Shown here: in pieces, positions 1 to 6,029 of the stretch
Layout of the letters: each line of letters opens with the position of its first letter
Position numbering within the stretch: the first letter of the stretch is position 1
Assembly (NCBI GenBank): GCA_016550485.1
Contig: JABXGV010000120.1
Coordinates: forward strand, 1 to 14,067
Source: an archaeon
GTDB lineage: Archaea > Asgardarchaeota > Hermodarchaeia > Hermodarchaeales > Hermodarchaeaceae
Reading direction: 5' to 3'
Length of the DNA: 14,067 nt
The notes under the pieces: generated by a model
What the model was told of the DNA's origin: nothing
The model's database searches: none
What the model saw: the letters and a program-made list of their open reading frames with translations, nothing else
Position numbers and translations under genes: made by a program

Positions 1-147
1 CCACTGGAGCCTGTAACACCTGTAGAACCTGTAGAACCTGTAACGCCCGTTGAGCCTGGTAAAGCACTCGACGAGCCTCCTGAGGAGGAATCAGAAGGAA
101 ACTCGTCGGAGAATCAACCAAAAGACGAGCCGCCTTCCGAAGAGTAA
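1..147 (+). CDS. C-terminal end of an unidentified acidic, proline-rich protein (5' end outside window)
   Basis: Frame 1 is open from the first base to a TAA at 145-147 and gives 48 residues. The first part is a run of Pro-Val-Glu/Thr tripeptides (PVT, PVE, PVE, PVT, PVE) encoded by a 9-base repeat, preceded by a degenerate PLE. It is followed by a Glu-, Asp-, Ser- and Pro-rich tail ending in SEE. Such tails are usually disordered and may act as a linker, a cell-surface stalk or an exposed C-terminus. No catalytic domain is visible in this fragment, so the function cannot be assigned. The gene converges on the tetR-like gene across a 58-base gap. The alternative, that this is chance open frame, is made less likely by the periodic repeat and the strongly biased composition. 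Confidence 0.6.
   Translation, partial: PLEPVTPVEPVEPVTPVEPGKALDEPPEEESEGNSSENQPKDEPPSEE
10..54 (+). repeat. 9-base coding repeat (Pro-Val-Glu/Thr)x5
   Basis: Five consecutive 9-base units related to CCTGTAGAA encode PV[T/E]. Two adjacent units are identical and the others differ by a few bases. This is a short coding tandem repeat, likely to vary in copy number between strains by slippage. Confidence 0.7.
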
Positions 148-205
148 GCTAGCCCCGTGTTGACTAGTCTCTGATAGCAATAGTATTGGCAGAATCTGCT
201 GGTCC

Positions 206-817
206 CTAGTCTGCTCTGACGCCTTGGAGGATGAGGGTAGAAACCGCGACCCAGGCTTTGCTCGTTTCAGTGGGTTTCATCCCGAACAGTTCATACCCCT
301 GTAAGCCGTCTTGGAGGGCGATGAGGCCCATGGCGAGGTAATGGGTGTTGATCGTAGGGTTGATACGACCCTGTTGTTTCTGGTTCTCAAGATATGTCTC
401 AAGGAAGGTGAAGCCTTCGTTGTAGGCGCGTGTGAGCACCTCCGCGAGTTCCGGGTTGCGCGAGGCTTCCGACAGGATTTCAAACATTAAACTGGGTGGC
501 CAGGTGGACTCGGCGAAAAACAAGGGGATTTCGAGGAATTTCTCGTAGAAGGCGGGTGTCGCGATATCTTCGAGCTGGTTGATTATCAGGGAGGGAGGTT
601 CGTCTTGGATTTTCTGTATGGGTATGTTAACAACCGCACGGAAGAGGGCTTGTTTGCTTGGGAAGTATTGGTAGAGGGCACCCTTGCTTACGCCTAGGTG
701 TTTAGCGATGTCTTCCATCTTGGTCCGGTGGTACCCTTTCTGGGCGAAGACGGTAATGGCGGCGTCGAGGATGCGGTGCCTGGCTTGCACTTTGTAATCG
801 GGGACGACGCGTGGCAT
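206..817 (-). CDS. TetR/AcrR-family transcriptional regulator
   Basis: This 203-residue protein has the usual length and layout of TetR-family one-component regulators. The N-terminal three-helix DNA-binding domain spans about residues 10-60, with the typical signature AAITVFAQKGYHRTKMEDIA, GVSKGALYQYFPSKQAL; the helix-turn-helix is at about 33-52. The remaining ~140 residues are the variable all-helical ligand-binding and dimerisation domain, so the inducer cannot be read from sequence. The ATG at 817 is chosen because a TATA-like element lies about 26 bases upstream, which implies an almost leaderless message. The gene diverges from the double ICMT-domain membrane protein, and an inverted repeat lies between the promoters. 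It is therefore likely to repress itself and that neighbour. The family call is very secure; the target is inferred from position. Confidence 0.93.
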   Translation of the reverse strand: MPRVVPDYKVQARHRILDAAITVFAQKGYHRTKMEDIAKHLGVSKGALYQYFPSKQALFRAVVNIPIQKIQDEPPSLIINQLEDIATPAFYEKFLEIPLFFAESTWPPSLMFEILSEASRNPELAEVLTRAYNEGFTFLETYLENQKQQGRINPTINTHYLAMGLIALQDGLQGYELFGMKPTETSKAWVAVSTLILQGVRAD

Positions 818-837
818 ACCTAGGTATTAGCGGGTTG

Positions 838-846
838 GGTTAAAAA
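838..846 (-). promoter_or_regulatory. Probable TATA box of the tetR-like gene
   Basis: The minus strand reads GTTTTTAAC here, centred about 26 bases upstream of the ATG at 817. This is the archaeal TATA-to-start distance and would give an almost leaderless transcript. The operator dyad lies directly upstream of it. Confidence 0.4.
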
Positions 847-850
847 CATT

Positions 851-868
851 ACTGACCAGTCAGTCAGT
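851..868. promoter_or_regulatory. Probable TetR-type operator dyad
   Basis: ACTGACCAGTCAGTCAGT contains inverted arms ACTGAC and GTCAGT separated by six bases; a second, overlapping TGAC-CA-GTCA dyad shares the left half. TGAC...GTCA dyads are typical of TetR-family binding sites. The element lies between the TATA box of the minus-strand regulator and that of the plus-strand membrane protein, so one bound dimer could block both promoters. Binding by this particular TetR is inferred from position. Confidence 0.6.
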
Positions 869-883
869 TCCCATACCATAACG

Positions 884-893
884 TATATAATAA
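884..893 (+). promoter_or_regulatory. Probable TATA box of the ICMT-domain gene
   Basis: TATATAATAA lies 36-46 bases upstream of the ATG at 930, which predicts transcription starting near 912-916 and a leader of about 15-20 bases. It is 15 bases downstream of the operator-like dyad. No clear Shine-Dalgarno sequence is seen in the leader. Confidence 0.55.
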
Positions 894-929
894 GGCAGAA
901 GAGTTAGCAGTACATCTCTTTCGTCGGTG

Positions 930-2327
930 ATGGCTATGGAAAGTGAACTCCTCTTCACCATTCTCTTCCTGATTCTCTTCCTGACGAGTTCCATTGTGCG
1001 TGGCATCTATGCCCGGAAGATGCCGAGCCTGAAACTCTCGCGCCGTGAACGCATGCGTGTGACCATCGAGCATGAGGGAAAGGCTGCCCTCGCCTTCTTG
1101 AGCATCCAAGCCATCATCCTCTTGAGCGGGTTTGTCCTCTACGTGTTCTTTCCCTACTTGATTCCATGGGCGCAGCTGACTCCTTGGGCAGTCATCGCGT
1201 ATCCATTCATCCCGGGGCTTACAGAGATGCTATATTGGATGCGGTGGTTTGGCGTAGTGCTGGGGTTTGTCTCGTTACCCTTTCTTGTCTGGGTCCAGCA
1301 TGTGCTCGGTCGACAGTGGAGTGTGTCCCTGGAAATCCAGGAAGAGCATGTGCTGGTAACGACCGGACCGTATAGTCGGGTTCGTCACCCGATGTACACG
1401 GTGCACATCTTCTTTTTCTTGTCCTGGGTGCTGGTCACGGATAACTGGTTCTTTCTGGTGAATTACTTCATGACCCTGGCCCTCATCGGGCTGCGCATGC
1501 CTAAGGAGGAGAAGATGATGGTAGACCAGTTTGGCGATGAATACCGAGCCTACATGGCACGAACTGGGCAACTCTTTCCCCGCCTTCGTGGTCCTGCAGC
1601 TCAAGAGCCAGAAGCGGAGCCGCTACCCGAGTTGGACAAATACGGGGTCAATTCGATTGCTCGGTCGTTCTCCATGGTCGTCATCGAGGGCATCATCCTC
1701 TTCTTAGTGGCGGGTCGCCTAGACTGGTGGAATGCTTGGTTCTTCGTGATGTGGGGCCTCCTCTTTACCTTCTATTTCGTTCTAGCTCTGCTACACTGGA
1801 ATCCGGGGCTACTCAATCGACGAGGGAAACGACGAGGGGAGATGCGATCACCAAAGACAAAGCGCTATGACAAGGTGTTCTTGTACCTCTATACGATCTT
1901 CTTTCTCGTGGTTCCTGCGGCGTGTGCTCTGGATGCGGGGCGATTCCTCTGGTCCGTGATGCCTTTATTGGTGGTGGGGGCGGGATTCCTCTTGGTGGTC
2001 CTGGGGGATGTTATCTTTGGGTGGGCGATGGTGGTGAACAAGTTCTTTGAACCCACGGTTCGAATCCAAACTGATCGGGGGCACCAGGTGGTCGCGACGG
2101 GACCGTACCGGTTTGTTCGGCATCCCGGCTACTTGGGGCAGATCCTGCGTTATATTGGTATGCCGCTGGTGTTGGGTTCGTTGTTGGGACTCGTCGTGGG
2201 AATGATTCTTGTTGCAGCCTTCATCGGACGTACTGCCAAGGAAGACCACACCTTACGGAGGGAATTTCCTGGGTATGAAGAATATACAGAACGTGTCCGG
2301 AAGCGTCTCATTCCCCTCATCTGGTGA
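930..2327 (+). CDS. Membrane protein with two fused ICMT/PEMT-type methyltransferase domains
   Basis: This is a 465-residue polytopic membrane protein. It carries two copies of the isoprenylcysteine carboxyl methyltransferase (ICMT)-like fold found in ICMT, phospholipid N-methyltransferases and NnrU-related proteins. Copy 1 has TTGPYSRVRHPMYT (RHP at 152-154), then EEKMM...FGDEYRAYM (E204-Y205). Copy 2 has ATGPYRFVRHPGYLG (RHP at 397-399), then KEDHTL...YEEYTERV (E451-Y452). The RHP-to-EY spacing is nearly equal, 52 and 54 residues, and hydrophobic helices surround each copy. Family members bind S-adenosylmethionine through this C-terminal region and methylate lipids or prenylated groups in the membrane; the substrate here is unknown. 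Starts at 927 (GTG), 930 and 936 are possible; 930 is used because it is the first ATG after the TATA box. The gene is divergent from tetR and is followed after 83 bases by a lipid-carrier-like gene, which fits a lipid-related role. Confidence 0.85.
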   Translation: MAMESELLFTILFLILFLTSSIVRGIYARKMPSLKLSRRERMRVTIEHEGKAALAFLSIQAIILLSGFVLYVFFPYLIPWAQLTPWAVIAYPFIPGLTEMLYWMRWFGVVLGFVSLPFLVWVQHVLGRQWSVSLEIQEEHVLVTTGPYSRVRHPMYTVHIFFFLSWVLVTDNWFFLVNYFMTLALIGLRMPKEEKMMVDQFGDEYRAYMARTGQLFPRLRGPAAQEPEAEPLPELDKYGVNSIARSFSMVVIEGIILFLVAGRLDWWNAWFFVMWGLLFTFYFVLALLHWNPGLLNRRGKRRGEMRSPKTKRYDKVFLYLYTIFFLVVPAACALDAGRFLWSVMPLLVVGAGFLLVVLGDVIFGWAMVVNKFFEPTVRIQTDRGHQVVATGPYRFVRHPGYLGQILRYIGMPLVLGSLLGLVVGMILVAAFIGRTAKEDHTLRREFPGYEEYTERVRKRLIPLIW

Positions 2328-2410
2328 GAGGCGGGTTATTCGGTTGGTGGAGGAACTTTTTAGCCTCTTAGAAGTAATGATTTAGCACCACCAATGGGTG
2401 CGTTGTAGCT

Positions 2411-2746
2411 ATGCCAACGAAAGACGAAGCCAAGGCCTTGCTAGATGGCATTTGTAGTAAGTTTGATGACCCCGGCATGAAAGCCCAGTTTGCGGGGTAT
2501 GACCGAACGCTTGAGTTCAAGTTTACAGACCTCGATACTAGCTTCCACACTCGAATCCACGATCAGTCGATGGATTTCTGGGTCGAAGGCGCCCTCGAGA
2601 AGCCGAATATGCTAGTCACTACTGATAGCGGCACCATCAAGGGAATCTTAGAGGGGTCTCTGAGCCCCCTTGACGCCTATTCGATGGGGAAGCTCAAGGT
2701 CAAAGGTAGTATGACCGATTTGCTCAAACTCCAGGTTCTCATGTAG
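2411..2746 (+). CDS. SCP2 (sterol carrier protein 2)-like lipid-binding protein
   Basis: The 111-residue protein corresponds to a single SCP2 domain with no added enzymatic domain. The diagnostic C-terminal part is present: LVTTDSGTIKGILEGSLSPLDAYSMGKLKVKGSMTDLLKL (read as consecutive short motifs, about residues 67-107). There the GK.KVKG segment and the following helix close a hydrophobic cavity. SCP2 domains bind lipids, acyl-CoAs or other apolar ligands in the cytosol. A GGTG element ends 10 bases before the ATG. The gene lies between the membrane methyltransferase-like gene and the hydroxyacid dehydrogenase gene (28-base gap), so it could belong to either neighbour. No signal peptide or membrane segment is seen. 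The ligand is unknown. Confidence 0.85.
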   Translation: MPTKDEAKALLDGICSKFDDPGMKAQFAGYDRTLEFKFTDLDTSFHTRIHDQSMDFWVEGALEKPNMLVTTDSGTIKGILEGSLSPLDAYSMGKLKVKGSMTDLLKLQVLM

Positions 2747-2774
2747 CGCTTCTACGTTTTTGGAGCGAGTCACA

Positions 2775-3779
2775 ATGCGTATTCTTATCACAGCCTCTTT
2801 TCACAAGGAGGGGCTGACTATTCTCCGCAAGCATGCCAAGCTGGTGGTGGAAGACTGGCGTCAGACCGGCAAAGTATACTGGGGTGAAGAGCTGCTTGAG
2901 AAGATTCAAGCGGTAAAAGCCGATGCAATTATCGTGGAGGCCGATGCAGTCACCGACGATGTGATTGAAGGCGTGGATTTGAAGTTCATCGGCAGCACCC
3001 GTGATAAACCGAAGGAAGTGGACGTCGAAGCCGCCACAGCCAAGCAAGTACCTGTGCTATATGCCCCTGGTCGGAACGCTGATTCGGTCGCGGACCTGAC
3101 GATTCTCTTGATGTTGGCCCAAGCCCGGAAGCTCGTGCAGATTGACCGACAACTGAAATCAGGAAACGTCCAAGTAAGTGATGCAGAACAACTAGCAACC
3201 ATGCAGGAATCCCTCAAGGGGTCGGAACTTGGGCGCAGTACAATCGGCATTGTGGGGTTGGGGCAGATTGGGTGGCGGGTCGCAGAACGTTTGAGCGGGT
3301 TTGGAGCCAGGGTCATCTATTATGATCCCTTCGTACAACCCACACAAGACTGGGAGTTACAGGCAGAACCGGTGAGTTTGGAGCAGCTCATGAAAACCTC
3401 AGATTTTGTCACCATCCATGTCCCTGCCACGCCCGAAACCTTTCGGATGATCGGGAAAGACCAAATCGCCATGATGAAGCCCACTGCCCACCTCATTAAC
3501 ACGGCACGATCTGCTGTCATTGATGAAGATGCCCTGTTTGAGGCAGTTCAATCAGGTGCTATCGCTGGGGCTGGATTAGATGTCCATTCCCGGGAACCCG
3601 TGGGCTCAGATAACAGGTTCCTCGCCTTTGACAACGTCACTGTGACCCCCCACATCGGCGGTAATACTAGCGATGTGGTCTATCGGCAATCCCTGATGGT
3701 AGCCACTGATGTGGACCGGCTCCTGACCGGGAAGCGCCCCCATCACATCATTAATCCTGAAGTACTCAAATCCTCCTAG
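2775..3779 (+). CDS. D-isomer-specific 2-hydroxyacid dehydrogenase (SerA/glyoxylate reductase-like), NAD(P)-dependent
   Basis: The 334-residue enzyme should interconvert a 2-hydroxyacid and a 2-oxoacid with NAD(P). The Rossmann motif GLGQIG is at residues 161-166. The full catalytic set of the family is visible: R245 in NTARSA, E274 in HSREP and H293 in TPHIGGNT. The length is that of single-module members; there is no C-terminal ACT domain as in many phosphoglycerate dehydrogenases. Substrate choice (glyoxylate, hydroxypyruvate, phosphoglycerate, a sugar acid) cannot be read from the sequence. The ATG at 2775 is preferred over an upstream in-frame TTG at 2760, because GGAG (2762-2765) is placed nine bases before the ATG and the family's MRILIT strand starts there. 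The kinase gene follows after 12 bases, so the two are very probably co-transcribed. Confidence 0.9.
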   Translation: MRILITASFHKEGLTILRKHAKLVVEDWRQTGKVYWGEELLEKIQAVKADAIIVEADAVTDDVIEGVDLKFIGSTRDKPKEVDVEAATAKQVPVLYAPGRNADSVADLTILLMLAQARKLVQIDRQLKSGNVQVSDAEQLATMQESLKGSELGRSTIGIVGLGQIGWRVAERLSGFGARVIYYDPFVQPTQDWELQAEPVSLEQLMKTSDFVTIHVPATPETFRMIGKDQIAMMKPTAHLINTARSAVIDEDALFEAVQSGAIAGAGLDVHSREPVGSDNRFLAFDNVTVTPHIGGNTSDVVYRQSLMVATDVDRLLTGKRPHHIINPEVLKSS

Positions 3780-3791
3780 AAGGTTGTGGTT

Positions 3792-5321
3792 ATGACATCA
3801 CCCTCACTGTTAGCCATTGATTTTGGAACCAGCGGCATTAAATGCATGGTCTTCACCGCTCAAGGTGAGGTACAAGCGAGACAATTCACGATAATTGAAT
3901 ACTATGTACCCGAGGGGCTTACGGGAATTGGTCGAGAGTTCGATGCCACTTTCGTATGGAAGGCTACGGAAAAGATGATTCGAGCCTGTCTCAGGACAGC
4001 TAGGTGTAAACCAGAAGATATTGTAGGTGTGGCGGCGACCAGCCAGCGGCATGGGGCCGTCTTCCTCGATGACCAAGGCGAGCCCCTTTACGCGGGCCCC
4101 AACCTAGATGCGCGTGGCGTATTTACGCAAGGGGTAGTAGCTCAGCAGCTTCAGGACTCCTGCCCTCCCACGGGGTGTTGGCCCCCGCTCCTCTATTCCC
4201 TCTGTCGGCTCCTCTGGTTCAAACAGCACAAACCGGACACCTTTGCCCAGATTCGTCATGCCCTTTCGATAAGCGACTGGCTGGTCTTTCAGCTGACCGG
4301 GGAAGTGACTACTGAGCCCTCCCAAGCGTCGAGTACTCAATTCATGGACATTCGGACATCGAAATGGTCACCAGAGATTTTAGAGATGGCAGGCATTCCC
4401 GAAGCCCTGTTGCCCCCCATCAAAGCCCCCGGCACCCTAGCTGGAACCATTACTGCCTCGACTGGCCAGACTTTAGGTCTTAAACCGGGCACCCCTGTGG
4501 GTATAGGAGGGGCAGATACCCAGTGTGCGCTGCTAGGGTCGGGAGTCACAACACCAGGCTCTGTGTGTGTGGTGGCTGGCAACACATCCCCCATTCAACT
4601 GGTGACTGCTGAACCCCTCATCGATGAGGAGTGTAAACTCTGGACTGGACGCTATCTTCTCCCGAACCTGTGGGTGCTCGAAGCCAACACCGGCACCACA
4701 GGGTCAGTCCTCACCTGGTTCGCTCGCAACATTATCCATCCAGCAGACCTTGCCGCGTCCAAGACTGATGAAGAGCTGTACCTGCGCGTAGAACAACTCG
4801 CCGATGACGCCAAGGCAGGGTCACTTGATGCTGTGGCGTTGTTGGGGCCACAGGTGATGGACGCCAGTGACATGACTACGGTCCGCCCCGCCCTCTTTGT
4901 CTTCCCCCAACCGGCCTCACCGGTGACCAAGCCCATCGGATTGAAGGATTTAGCGCGGAGCCTCTATGAGAACATCTGTTATGCGGTCCGCGTCAATCTC
5001 GAGCTGTTACAAGTTAAGGCGAATGTGACCTTTGAGCGATGCCTCATTGCAGGCGGACAAGCCCGGAGCCAGTTCTGGCAGCAAATGCTGGCCAATGTTA
5101 CCAACATAGAGGTCCAGCGGGCGGAGGTGATGGAAGCCTCTAGCCTTGGTGCTGCGATTTGTGCTGCGGTCGCAGCGAACCTCTATCCTACGCTAGAAAC
5201 AGCTGCCGAGAATATGGTCACTCTGCAGCCTGCGCTCAAACCTGAACTCGAAATCCATAACCAGTACGAAACGTATTTTGGTCGATGGAAAGGACTATAC
5301 AACCAATCGGGCAACTTATAG
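3792..5321 (+). CDS. FGGY-family carbohydrate kinase (xylulokinase/LsrK-like)
   Basis: The 509-residue protein has the two-domain actin-like ATPase fold of FGGY sugar kinases. The N-terminal phosphate loop is DFGTSGIKCMVF (residues 10-21), and the substrate-domain motif QRHGAVFLD...NLDARG follows. The predicted catalytic base is D242 in GIGGADTQCALLGSG, and the adenosine-side motif GGQARSQFWQQMLANV begins at 421. Family members phosphorylate ketopentoses, polyols, glycerol or autoinducer-2. The N.DAR segment recalls xylulokinase and LsrK, but the substrate is open. The start is the ATG at 3792, with AAGG at 3780-3783 eight bases before it; the in-frame GTG at 3786 is too close to that site. 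It lies in a tight run between hydroxyacid dehydrogenase and class II aldolase genes, so the phosphorylated product is likely the aldolase substrate. No sugar isomerase or sugar transporter is nearby. Confidence 0.9.
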   Translation: MTSPSLLAIDFGTSGIKCMVFTAQGEVQARQFTIIEYYVPEGLTGIGREFDATFVWKATEKMIRACLRTARCKPEDIVGVAATSQRHGAVFLDDQGEPLYAGPNLDARGVFTQGVVAQQLQDSCPPTGCWPPLLYSLCRLLWFKQHKPDTFAQIRHALSISDWLVFQLTGEVTTEPSQASSTQFMDIRTSKWSPEILEMAGIPEALLPPIKAPGTLAGTITASTGQTLGLKPGTPVGIGGADTQCALLGSGVTTPGSVCVVAGNTSPIQLVTAEPLIDEECKLWTGRYLLPNLWVLEANTGTTGSVLTWFARNIIHPADLAASKTDEELYLRVEQLADDAKAGSLDAVALLGPQVMDASDMTTVRPALFVFPQPASPVTKPIGLKDLARSLYENICYAVRVNLELLQVKANVTFERCLIAGGQARSQFWQQMLANVTNIEVQRAEVMEASSLGAAICAAVAANLYPTLETAAENMVTLQPALKPELEIHNQYETYFGRWKGLYNQSGNL

Positions 5322-5354
5322 AACCCTACCATGAATCCTCTAAGGCGAAGCAGT

Positions 5355-6026
5355 ATGCCATCTGAAACGAAAACCCTTGCGAAACGCCAAATCGTCCAGA
5401 TATGCCAGCAGATGCTTGCGGCGAACCTGGTAATTGGCAGCTCAGGCAATGCGAGCATTCGAATCCAAGATACGGACACGATTGCAATCACTCCGAGTCG
5501 CGTAGACTACACTGTCATGGAGCTAAAGGATGTGATGATTATCAATCTCAAGGGCGAGGTAGTGGAGGGGGACCGCAACCCCTCCAGCGAATACCCTATG
5601 CACCTAGGAATTTACAAAGAAAGAGAAGAGGTGAAGGCGGTACTCCACACCCACTCCATTTATGCCTCGGTGCTAGCGGTCTTGGGTCTGCCCTTGCCGC
5701 CAGTCCTAGATGAATTTGTCAAGGATCTGGGGGGGCAGATAGAGGTAGCTAAATTCGCGTTATCGGGGAGTAAGGAATTAGCTGCCAACGTGCTGGAGGC
5801 GCTGGGTCCTAGGGATGCCGTGTTACTCGCGAATCACGGCGCGCTCAGTTGTGGGTCAAGCCTCTATGAAGCCTTTGATAAAGCCGTACTCCTTGAACGA
5901 GCTGCACAGATCTATGTGCTGGCGATTAGTGCGAATAAAGGTGAGCCCTCGCTCATTTCTGAAGAGGCGTTAGTCTCCCAAAAGGCAATGTTTGAAATGG
6001 ATAAGCGGTTTAAGCGGAGGCGTTAG
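5355..6026 (+). CDS. Class II (zinc) aldolase/epimerase family protein, L-fuculose-1-phosphate aldolase-like
   Basis: The 223-residue protein belongs to the AraD/FucA family, which uses a zinc ion to cleave or rearrange phosphorylated ketoses. Zinc-site residues E79 (SSEY), H98 and H100 (HTHS) and H161 (ANHGA) have exactly the spacing of E73, H92, H94 and H155 in E. coli FucA. SSGNAS (29-34) and TPS (47-49) match phosphate- and substrate-loop motifs. However, the region around FucA Tyr113, a catalytic acid, reads LDEFVKDLGG here with no Tyr. The reaction could therefore be aldol cleavage, 4-epimerisation or OtnC-like decarboxylation. An upstream ATG at 5331 would add eight residues but has no ribosome-binding site; AAGGCG lies seven bases before 5355. 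The AOR gene starts three bases after the stop codon. Confidence 0.88.
   Translation: MPSETKTLAKRQIVQICQQMLAANLVIGSSGNASIRIQDTDTIAITPSRVDYTVMELKDVMIINLKGEVVEGDRNPSSEYPMHLGIYKEREEVKAVLHTHSIYASVLAVLGLPLPPVLDEFVKDLGGQIEVAKFALSGSKELAANVLEALGPRDAVLLANHGALSCGSSLYEAFDKAVLLERAAQIYVLAISANKGEPSLISEEALVSQKAMFEMDKRFKRRR
6016..6020 (+). promoter_or_regulatory. Shine-Dalgarno GGAGG for the AOR gene, inside the aldolase gene
   Basis: A consensus GGAGG lies within the last codons of the aldolase gene, nine bases before the AOR ATG at 6030. Only three bases separate stop and start. This supports translational coupling of aldolase and AOR and confirms the AOR start. Confidence 0.75.
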
Positions 6027-6029
6027 CCC

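Noticed and set aside
10..54. Short tandem repeat considered as a CRISPR or mobile-element end
   Set aside because: Units are nine bases with no spacers and stay in frame, encoding PV[E/T]; it is a coding repeat.
148..205. GACTAGTC palindrome and TAGTC repeats as a terminator
   Set aside because: Very short, with no T-run; no more than expected by chance in a 58-base convergent gap.
2057..2067. GGTTCGAATCC, identical to a tRNA T-loop motif (similar TTCGAATCC strings near 5459 and 8043)
   Set aside because: All lie inside well-supported coding regions, and no acceptor, D or anticodon stems can be drawn around them.
1965..2249. Open frames on the opposite strand of the methyltransferase, AOR, flavoprotein and kinase genes
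   Set aside because: Their translations have low-complexity or atypical composition, no recognisable motif and no promoter; they are shadows of strong coding sequence.
2760..2774. TTG start adding five residues to the hydroxyacid dehydrogenase
   Set aside because: GGAG falls within this stretch at the right distance for the ATG at 2775, and the family begins with MRILIT.
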